Shown piece after piece: positions 24,201-30,420 of a stretch of DNA of 32,230 bases. The position numbers and the translations under genes were made by a program. Source of the stretch: Actinomycetes bacterium (lineage in GTDB: Bacteria; Actinomycetota; Actinomycetes; Propionibacteriales; Propionibacteriaceae); the NCBI GenBank assembly GCA_029778515.1, contig JAKOQD010000058.1, positions 1 to 32,230 of the forward strand. The letters are read 5' to 3'. Position 1 is the first letter of the stretch; every line of letters starts with the position of its first letter. Under the pieces are notes generated by a model, which did not search any database, had not been told where the DNA came from, and worked only from the letters and a program-made list of their open reading frames with translations.

Positions 24201-24380
24201 CACCTGTCCACTGAGCCCGCCGAGTTGGCGTTCCCAACCTGGGTGCACCACCGGGTGGCGGCCGCCGCAGCGGTGGTGGCCGAGGGCAGCTACCCGGCCA
24301 CCCCAGGTGCCCATTGCCGCGCCTGCGTCTTCGCCACCAGCTGTCCGGCGTCCGAGCGTGGTCGACAGGTGGCCCAGTGA
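21264..24380 (+). CDS. adnA: AdnA-like helicase-nuclease subunit
   Basis: 1038 residues. An N-terminal UvrD-type motor has Walker A GGPGTGKT (about 32-39) but an altered motif II, LVDDFTELD in place of DEYQDTD, and GDPDSVATAFRGA for motif III. Later motifs include LTAHRARGREWELV and the HLACSRARRRLVV motif VI. The C-terminal RecB-type nuclease has EGKVDWLE, VVDFKTSRS (about 909) and LGVYQLA. Cys near 785 (CPRRYF) and CRACVFATSC near 1018-1027 are a likely 4Fe-4S site. With AdnB it forms the actinobacterial double-strand-break resection machine. The altered motif II fits the view that AdnA is the lesser motor. GTG 21264 is chosen because the promoter motif puts +1 there; TTG 21252 is the alternative. 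The stop overlaps adnB as GTGA. Confidence 0.88.
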   Translation: MTISTSRTLPALDADQAAVLDGWGAEALLLLGGPGTGKTTVLAHAAALDRPSGAGAAAGGAPLVLAASRTAASHLRNAVTAEFGAGAWQPTVTTVHALSRSLWRRFAERPQLRLLAAPEQEFRVRELLAYGSATRWPDHLRPALGTRGFAAQVRLAIARARQFGLDPEDLVAFGESAGERGWVGLGRFFAEYLDVLDAEGVLDYAELVHRARLLLAEPAVGAALAAEISAVLVDDFTELDPAQIRFVAAVAGGAPVLATGDPDSVATAFRGAAPRAVVEFQEVFATAARPARVDGLQRGHRLGPATCAALAGLRQRLPRPAGSSLRNLRATDAADSVTVLTCAGAAEQAAAVAAELARARLEGLSYGDMAVLVRSGRRQLGALVQALVAAGIPVEVAGDEIPLADAPAVRPLLLGLGIAMRDQVTPEEAVRLLTSPLGGFDSIGLRRLARQWRRTQPETALIGLPQQLAAAVNEPGWLAGVDTTEAVKLRAVLELVTEARVLVADGAAVDVVAWKLWQGTDWPNRLNRESFAGGALGSRADTDLDAVCAFFELAAEADRRGGAGGVRAFLAELAGQQIPADRERESRVRKRGVQVLTAHRARGREWELVVVAGVQEGLWPSGRRMSAVLDAGLLTPDGLTGRTEHRDQLAAERRLFHLACSRARRRLVVTATAGTEGEADAPSRFLAELGVAPQTPQPDAQPLSLGSLTAQLRRAATDPAEPRAMRSAAADELAWLADQSDASGRPLVPAADPANWWGVRELSSLPGATDAQVRLSPSQVTSVLTCPRRYFLSRQAGGEAGVGLAATLGSLIHLLVQQVVTEGLELTDLRSRLDEVWERLPFGARWLSASERVEVELALQRFLNWRAARKAELIGVEVPFALNLTVGGYDVLLEGKVDWLERTADGLRVVDFKTSRSQPTKAEIAGLEQLGVYQLAIDNGGFDARGAGSVGAAAVYLRQAGRPEDVPKEFGQESLKVLPHLSTEPAELAFPTWVHHRVAAAAAVVAEGSYPATPGAHCRACVFATSCPASERGRQVAQ

Positions 24381-27300
24381 AGCTCACCGATCCGGCCCAG
24401 CTCAGCCAGGCGCTGGGCATCCCGTTCTCCGAGCAGCAGTTGGCTGCGATCACCGCACCGCTGGAGCCGAGCGTAATCATCGCCGGCGCCGGCTCCGGCA
24501 AGACGACCGTGATGGCCGCGCGAGTGGTCTGGCTGGTGGGTTCCGGGCAGGTTCGCCCTGAGCAGGTGCTCGGCCTCACGTTCACCCGGAAGGCCGCCGG
24601 TGAGCTAGGCGGACGGGTCCGCCGGGCGCTTCTTGCCGCCGGAGTGCTGGACGCGGACGTCGAAGCCGGCGAGGAACTGATCCTCACCTACGACGCCTTC
24701 GCCGGCCGGCTGGTCGCCGAGCACGGCTTGCTGCTCGGAATCGAGGCCAGTTCGCGCCTGATCACTACCGCAGCCCGCTTCCGGCTGGCTGCCCGGATAG
24801 TTGCCGAGACCGCCGGCCTTGATCATTTGTCGCGGCTGCGCCCGGCCGCAGTCGCCCAGCGTGTGGTCGAGCTCTCGGCGGAGCTGCGTTCGCACCTGGT
24901 CGAGCCGGCCCAGCTGCAGGCCCAGGCGGACAACTTCACCCGGGCCCTGGCCGCCGCACCGCGCAATCCTCGTGGCGCCGAGTACGCCGCGTTGCAGCTT
25001 GCCGCCGCTGCGACGGCCGAGCGGTTGGAGTTGGCGGCCCTGGTGCAGCGCTACGAGGCGTTGAAACTGGAGCTGGGCTACGTGGAGTTCGCCGACCAGA
25101 TGGCGGCGGCCGCTCGGTTGGCGGTGGAGGTTCCCTCGGTTTCCGCGGCCCTGCGAAGCGAATTCGCAGTGGTGCTGCTCGACGAGTACCAGGACACTTC
25201 AGCAGCGCAAGGGACGCTGCTGCGGGCACTGTTCTCCGGTGCTGAACCCGCGCAGGGGCGCGGGCATCCGGTGACCGCGGTGGGTGACCCGTGTCAGGCG
25301 ATCTATGGCTGGCGCGGCGCCGCGGCCAGCAACATCCTGGATTTCGGCGCGCACTTCCCGACCTCCGACGGGTCGGCGGCGACCAGCTACGCGCTCACGG
25401 TGAACCGGCGCAGCGGCCAGTTGGTGCTGGACGCTGCCAACGAACTCGCAGCCGGGGTGCGTGCCGATCCGGCGTTGATGGCGCACGGCCTCGACCTCGA
25501 CCTGGTCGCCCCACCGAACACACCTCCGGGCCAGGTGGATGCGGCGAGCTTTGCCACCTGGCCGGACGAAGTGGCCGCACTCGCCGACCGGGTGGCCGAG
25601 TTGCACGACACCGGGGCGGTGCCGGCGTGGTCGGAGATCGCGGTACTCGCGCGGCGTAACGTTCAGGTGGCTGATGTCTACGCCGCTTTATCTGCTCGCG
25701 ACATCCCGGCCGAGATCGTCGGGTTGGGCGGGCTGCTCGAGCTGCCGCCGGTGGCCGATGTGGTGGCGACCCTGACCGTGCTGGACGACCCGACAGCGAA
25801 TCCCAGCGCCCTGCGACTGCTCGCCTCTACCCGCTGGGCGATCGGTATCCCAGACCTCGCCCAGCTTGGTCGCCGGGCCCGTGAGCTGGCCGAAGCCAAG
25901 CACACCGCCGGCGCCGATTCCGGGACAGCGGACCCATCCAAGCTGGCGAACACCGATCCGGCGGCCGCTCCGAGCGTCCTGGAGGCGGTGGCCGATCCCG
26001 GGCCGCTGCCGTATAGCGCGGCCGCAAGAGAGCGTTTCCGGGAGTTCGAAGGTGAGCTGCGGCAACTCCGCCGGCACAGTGGCGACGCAGTGACCGAGCT
26101 GGTGCAGCGCGTCATCGCTGTGCTGGGCCTGGCCGTGGAGCTGGAGGCCATCGATCCAGGTGGCAGCGCACCGCTGGCCACCTTTGTCCAAGCGGTGGCG
26201 GCCTACACCGACATCGATGCGGACGCTTCGCTCTCGGGCCTGCTGGCCTACCTGGAGGCTGAACGTGAGTACGGGACGGGCCTGGAGCAGTCCGTGCTTT
26301 CGGCCGCCGACTCGGTCAAGGTGCTCACCGTGCACAAGGCGAAGGGCCTGGAGTGGACCGCGGTGTTCGTGCCGGCCCTGGCCGCCGACGTGTTCCCGAC
26401 CGATCGGGTCTCCGGCAACTGGCTGCGCAACGCGGCGACCCTGCCGTACCCGTTGCGCGGTGACGCGGCCGCGCTGCCCCAACTCGGCGTGGTGGACAAC
26501 GACCATTTCACCCGTTTCGCCGCCGACCTGCGTGAACAGCAGCGGCTCAGCGAGGACCGGCTGGCCTACGTGGCGGTGACCCGGGCTCGGCAACTGCTGG
26601 TCGCCAGCACGCACACCTGGGGTGCAGGGCTGGCGAAACCGCGGGTCGCGTCCGACTATTTTGACGTGCTGGTCAGCCACGCCCAATCCACGGCCCTGGC
26701 CGAGGATGTGCCCACGCGGAACCCGCTCCTGGGTCTGGCCTCGGTGGTCGGGTGGCCGGCAGTGTCCGGTGATGAGGCACGAACGGCACGTCTCGCCGCG
26801 GCAGCCAGGGTGGAGCAATCCAGGGCGACGCGGCGGACCACCGGCGACGACCCGCAGCCGCCTTCACTGGACGCCGACCAGCGGGAGCGGGTCGCGGCCT
26901 GGCGAAGAAGGGCTGAGCAACTGTTGGCAGCGGAGCTGGAACTGGGCGCAGCGCGGACGTCGGTCGAGCTGCCGGAGTATTTTTCGGTGACCGGCTTCGG
27001 CCGGTTGGCCAAGGACCCGCTGGGTTTCGCCCGCGAGCTGCGTCGGCCCATGCCCCGGCTGGTGAGCGATGCCCAGCGGTGGGGGATCGCGTTCCACAGC
27101 TGGCTGGAACAGCGTTTCCAGGGTCAGACGCCACTGCTCGACGGCGAGGACGACGAACTGGCCGGCGTCGAGGTGGCCGAACTGCGTGCCGGGTTCGAAG
27201 CCGGTCCGTATGCAAACGCGGTACCGATCGCAGTCGAGACGCCCTTCACGTTGGTGCTCGGTGGGCGGTTGGTGCGTGGACGCATCGACGCGGTGTTCGC

Positions 27301-27541
27301 CGGGCCGGACGGGCGTCCGCAGGTGGTGGACTGGAAGACCGGCGACGCGCGGCGGGCCGATCCGCTCCAGCTGGCCTGCTACCGGCTGGCCTGGGCAGAA
27401 CTGAAAGGACTCGACCCGGACGAGGTGGACGCCGTCTTCTACGACCTGCGTCACTCCGTTGTGGTGCGGCACCCCGACCTGCCGGACCGGCCGGCGCTGG
27501 AGAAGCTGCTCACAACCGTGCCGCTAGCCTTGCCAAGGTGA
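24377..27541 (+). CDS. adnB: AdnB-like helicase-nuclease subunit
   Basis: 1054 residues. A full UvrD-type motor: Q-like FSEQQLAAI, Walker A AGAGSGKTT (36-44), TFTRKAAGEL, LLDEYQDTS (about 267-275), GDPCQAIYGWRGA (about 302), NRRSGQLVL, VHKAKGLEW (about 652) and VAVTRARQLL (about 731). The C-terminal RecB-type nuclease shows GIAFHSWLEQRF, RGRIDAVF, VVDWKTGD (about 984) and LACYRLAWAEL. Intact motor motifs suggest it is the leading translocase of AdnAB, which unwinds and cuts DNA ends for recombination repair. It starts at GTG 24377 overlapping the adnA stop and ends overlapping nudC (GTGA), so the three genes are translationally coupled under the adnA promoter. Confidence 0.9.
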   Translation: MKLTDPAQLSQALGIPFSEQQLAAITAPLEPSVIIAGAGSGKTTVMAARVVWLVGSGQVRPEQVLGLTFTRKAAGELGGRVRRALLAAGVLDADVEAGEELILTYDAFAGRLVAEHGLLLGIEASSRLITTAARFRLAARIVAETAGLDHLSRLRPAAVAQRVVELSAELRSHLVEPAQLQAQADNFTRALAAAPRNPRGAEYAALQLAAAATAERLELAALVQRYEALKLELGYVEFADQMAAAARLAVEVPSVSAALRSEFAVVLLDEYQDTSAAQGTLLRALFSGAEPAQGRGHPVTAVGDPCQAIYGWRGAAASNILDFGAHFPTSDGSAATSYALTVNRRSGQLVLDAANELAAGVRADPALMAHGLDLDLVAPPNTPPGQVDAASFATWPDEVAALADRVAELHDTGAVPAWSEIAVLARRNVQVADVYAALSARDIPAEIVGLGGLLELPPVADVVATLTVLDDPTANPSALRLLASTRWAIGIPDLAQLGRRARELAEAKHTAGADSGTADPSKLANTDPAAAPSVLEAVADPGPLPYSAAARERFREFEGELRQLRRHSGDAVTELVQRVIAVLGLAVELEAIDPGGSAPLATFVQAVAAYTDIDADASLSGLLAYLEAEREYGTGLEQSVLSAADSVKVLTVHKAKGLEWTAVFVPALAADVFPTDRVSGNWLRNAATLPYPLRGDAAALPQLGVVDNDHFTRFAADLREQQRLSEDRLAYVAVTRARQLLVASTHTWGAGLAKPRVASDYFDVLVSHAQSTALAEDVPTRNPLLGLASVVGWPAVSGDEARTARLAAAARVEQSRATRRTTGDDPQPPSLDADQRERVAAWRRRAEQLLAAELELGAARTSVELPEYFSVTGFGRLAKDPLGFARELRRPMPRLVSDAQRWGIAFHSWLEQRFQGQTPLLDGEDDELAGVEVAELRAGFEAGPYANAVPIAVETPFTLVLGGRLVRGRIDAVFAGPDGRPQVVDWKTGDARRADPLQLACYRLAWAELKGLDPDEVDAVFYDLRHSVVVRHPDLPDRPALEKLLTTVPLALPR

Positions 27542-28509
27542 GTTCCCCGCTCGGTCCCGGTCCTGCTTCATTCTCAATCCAGCGCAGAGGCGAGTTGCTG
27601 CGTGGCCCCGGTGCGTCCTGGCTCGACCACAGCGTGCTGGATCGCGTGCCGGATAATCGGGCCGAAACAGCGTGGGTGGACGGGTTATGGGAGTCGGCGG
27701 ACGCGGTGGTGCTCGCCGCAGCCGAGGCACAGGTGGCCGTCGACTCGACCGGGCTGCGGACGGAGCCAAGCGCCGGCGACTACGACCCCGAGTCACATTT
27801 CCTGCTTGGTCTGGTGGCGGGCACGCCCTGGTTCGCGGCCGCTGGCGGCGAGGGTCTGGCGCCCTTGCGAAGCGTCATGGACTCACTCGGCACCACTGAA
27901 CTGGAGTTGGCGTTCACCGCAGCCGGACTGGTCGGCTGGCACGCCCGGGCCGGCTACTGTCCGACCTGCGGGGCGGCGACCCGGGCCGTGGCTGGCGGCA
28001 CGGTGCGGCGTTGCACAGCCTGCGAGCAGGAGCAGTACCCGCGCACCGATCCCGCTGTGATTGTGGCGATCCTGGACGACGACGACCGGCTGTTACTGGG
28101 CCGACAACCGGTGTGGCCGGCCGGCCGCCATTCGGTGTTCGCCGGGTTCGTCGAAGTGGGAGAGTCTCTGGAGCAGGCCGTGCACCGTGAGATGGCCGAG
28201 GAGGTCGGGCTCACCCTGCACGGGCTTGAGTACCTGGGTTCGCAACCGTGGCCGTTCCCTAGGTCGTTGATGGTCGGGTTCCTGGCGCGGGCCGACGGCA
28301 CCGAGATCACGCTCGCCGGCGACGAGATCGAGCGGGCACGCTGGTTCACCCGGGAACAGCTTCGGACGGCGCTCGACGGCGAGGTCATCCTGCCGCCGGT
28401 CACCTCGATTGCCCGGCGAATGATCGAAGCGTGGCTGGCTGGGCGGCTCACCGCTGGTGCGGGTGACCCCGTCCGCTGCCTAGGAACCGCTGATCAGCGC
28501 CTTGTCTAG
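27538..28509 (+). CDS. nudC: NAD(+) diphosphatase, NudC family
   Basis: 323 residues. After a poorly conserved N-terminal domain comes a zinc site, CPTCG (about 141-145) with CTAC 18 residues on, then YPRTDPAVIV. The Nudix box is GFVEVGESLEQAVHREMAEEVGL, with the catalytic REMAEE intact, followed by SQPWPFPRSLM, the NudC hallmark for NAD(H). The enzyme hydrolyses NADH/NAD+ to NMN(H) and AMP and in other bacteria removes NAD caps from RNA. GTG at 27538 overlaps the adnB stop; adnA-adnB-nudC synteny is also known in mycobacteria. The last residues (LGTADQRLV) are coded by a repeated sequence that continues past the stop, so the natural C-terminus may have been replaced by the repeat. Confidence 0.92.
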   Translation: MSSPLGPGPASFSIQRRGELLRGPGASWLDHSVLDRVPDNRAETAWVDGLWESADAVVLAAAEAQVAVDSTGLRTEPSAGDYDPESHFLLGLVAGTPWFAAAGGEGLAPLRSVMDSLGTTELELAFTAAGLVGWHARAGYCPTCGAATRAVAGGTVRRCTACEQEQYPRTDPAVIVAILDDDDRLLLGRQPVWPAGRHSVFAGFVEVGESLEQAVHREMAEEVGLTLHGLEYLGSQPWPFPRSLMVGFLARADGTEITLAGDEIERARWFTREQLRTALDGEVILPPVTSIARRMIEAWLAGRLTAGAGDPVRCLGTADQRLV

Positions 28510-28523
28510 GGAACCGCTGATCA
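28483..28523. repeat. Direct repeat at the 3' end of nudC
   Basis: GGAACCGCTGATCA occurs at 28483-28496 and again at 28510-28523, 27 nt apart. The first copy codes for the end of NudC; the second begins just after its stop codon. The unit may mark duplication or insertion of the neighbouring repeat element. Confidence 0.7.
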
Positions 28524-28541
28524 TCGCCGGCCAACGCTGGC

Positions 28542-28597
28542 TGAGCCTGACGAAGCCCGTAGGCAACGCCCGAAGCGACGACCCTTCGTCAAGCTCA
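28542..28597. repeat. Imperfect inverted repeat (REP-like) between nudC and recD
   Basis: TGAGCCTGACGAAG (28542-28555) pairs with CTTCGTCAAGCTCA (28584-28597), 13 of 14 positions plus one G-U, around a 28-nt loop. TGATCA-containing sequences flank it on both sides (28518-28523, 28606-28611). It fills the gap between the convergent genes and could end transcription from both. A related arm lies at 9156-9172. Confidence 0.7.
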
Positions 28598-28620
28598 GGG
28601 ATCGTTGATCACTGCCTTGC

Positions 28621-30420
28621 CTATCGCAGCCGAGCCTGCAAGCCGGAGGCCCGCCGAGCCCGCTGCTGCACGCCGCGGCGCAGCGATTCGACCGAGCCGA
28701 TCAGCGTCACCCGCTGCTTCGCCCGCGTGATCGCGGTGTAAAGGAGCTCCTGGGTCAGCAGCGGGGAATCCGGCGGCGGCAGCACCACGGTCACGTGTTC
28801 GTACTGGCCGCCCTGGGCCTTGTGGACCGTCATGGCGTGAATGGTCTGCACGCCGTCCAGCAGGAAGGGCGAAACCGAGTGCAGCTCCCGGCCACGGGCG
28901 AAGAACGCGCGCAACTGCTCGCCAACGGTACGCGCCACCACCCCCGTATCGCCGTTGTAGAGCCCCAGATCTGGTGAGTTGGCGGTGACCAGCAGTGGTC
29001 GCCCCGGGTACCAGGATTGGGCCGGGTCGAAGCCTTCGATGCTCGCCGCCAGCCAATCCTCGACCAGCCGCGACCACACCGACACGCCGAATGGACCACG
29101 CCGGTGCGCACACAGCAGCCGGTGGAACTCCAAGCTGGCCAGCGCATCCTCGACCCGCCCGGCGCGGGCGGCTGCCACCATCGCCGACCCGGTGCGCTCC
29201 ACCACGTCGCGCAGTTCGGTCTCCTCGGCCCGCTCGGCGAAGTGGATTCCGTGGGTCCCCGACGTTGCCAACCGCAGCGTCTCGTCTGGGTCGCCGGCCA
29301 ACACTGCCGTGGCGAGGTCTGCGATCGAGCGCACGGACCGGTAGTTGTGGCGCAGCCGCACCACGGTGTCGGATTCGGGTGCACCGACGAGCTGCAGGGC
29401 AGCTCGCGCGGCCGCCGGCACCGTAGCCGGTGCGGCCACGACGTCGGCCAGCACCGGACCAGCTTCCACCGGCGCCAACTGGTTCGGGTCGCCCACCAGC
29501 ACCAACCGAGCCTGCGGGCGCAGCGCGGCGAGAAGCCTGGCCATCAGGGTGACGTTCACCATCGACGCCTCGTCCACCACCACGACGTCGTGCGGCAGCG
29601 GGTTCGCCCGGTGATGCTGGAACCGACTCCGCGACTCCGGCACCCAGCCGAGCAGGCGGTGGATCGTGGTCGCCCGAAGCCGGCCGAGCTCGCCGGCCAG
29701 GTCCTCGGGCAGCCGGACGAGTTCCTCCGCGAGAGCCTCCTGCATGCGCACCGCGGCCTTACCCGTCGGCGCGGCCAGCGCGACCAGCGGGGGACGGGGC
29801 AAGGTGCGCCACAACGTGCTCAGCAGCCGGGCCAGGGTGTGGGTCTTGCCGGTACCCGGACCGCCGGCGATCACTGTCACCATGCTGAGCGCCGGCATGA
29901 TCGCGGCTACAGCCTGGTCGGCGTCCGCGTCCGCGTCGAGCAGTTCGGCTACCGCTGCGGCCAAGCGCTCGGGCTCGACTTCCGCGGGCGCCTCGGCGCG
30001 TCGCCGGAGGAGTTCGTCGGCTACCTCGGTCTCCTCCTGCCAATAGCGCTCCAGATACAGCAGATCGCCGACCAGCCGCAGCGGGCGGTCGCCCGGCGCG
30101 TCCGCGCCGACGTTCGCCATCGGGCTGGCGGTGATCGCCGCCCGCCACGGCTCCGATTGCGGCCAGAGCTCGACCGGAACGCCGACCGCATCCTCGTCGA
30201 CGCCGGCGAGGCTCTGGTCGGTGGTGGTCAGGTCCAGGCAGGTAGACCCAGCGCGCAGCGCGCGCACGGTCAGCGCGAGCGCCAGCTGCACGGACTGGTC
30301 GGTCTCGCCGTACAGGTGACTCACCTTCTGCGCCACGTGCACATCGCCCCAGGAAAGTGCGCCACTCGCATGCACGTCGAGCAGGAGTCCGGGCCGCAGG
30401 CTGGTGGCGAGGTCGATCAT
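28621..30420 (-). CDS. recD: Exodeoxyribonuclease V alpha subunit (RecD)
   Basis: 599 residues, the usual RecD size. A helical N-terminal domain (LYLERYWQEE, which contacts RecB/RecC in known complexes) precedes the SF1B helicase: Walker A GGPGTGKTHTLARLL (186-200), AAPTGKAAVRMQEAL, TIHRLLGW, DVVVVDEASMV, LVGDPNQLAPVEAG, RHNYRS, and the C-terminal LLYTAITRAKQRVTL. The usual HKSQGSE motif reads HKAQGGQYEHV, a modest change. RecD is the 5'-3' motor of RecBCD, which processes DNA ends. ATG 30420 overlaps the recB stop (ATGA), giving the standard recB-recD order. It converges on nudC, 111 nt apart. Confidence 0.93.
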   Translation of the reverse strand: MIDLATSLRPGLLLDVHASGALSWGDVHVAQKVSHLYGETDQSVQLALALTVRALRAGSTCLDLTTTDQSLAGVDEDAVGVPVELWPQSEPWRAAITASPMANVGADAPGDRPLRLVGDLLYLERYWQEETEVADELLRRRAEAPAEVEPERLAAAVAELLDADADADQAVAAIMPALSMVTVIAGGPGTGKTHTLARLLSTLWRTLPRPPLVALAAPTGKAAVRMQEALAEELVRLPEDLAGELGRLRATTIHRLLGWVPESRSRFQHHRANPLPHDVVVVDEASMVNVTLMARLLAALRPQARLVLVGDPNQLAPVEAGPVLADVVAAPATVPAAARAALQLVGAPESDTVVRLRHNYRSVRSIADLATAVLAGDPDETLRLATSGTHGIHFAERAEETELRDVVERTGSAMVAAARAGRVEDALASLEFHRLLCAHRRGPFGVSVWSRLVEDWLAASIEGFDPAQSWYPGRPLLVTANSPDLGLYNGDTGVVARTVGEQLRAFFARGRELHSVSPFLLDGVQTIHAMTVHKAQGGQYEHVTVVLPPPDSPLLTQELLYTAITRAKQRVTLIGSVESLRRGVQQRARRASGLQARLR

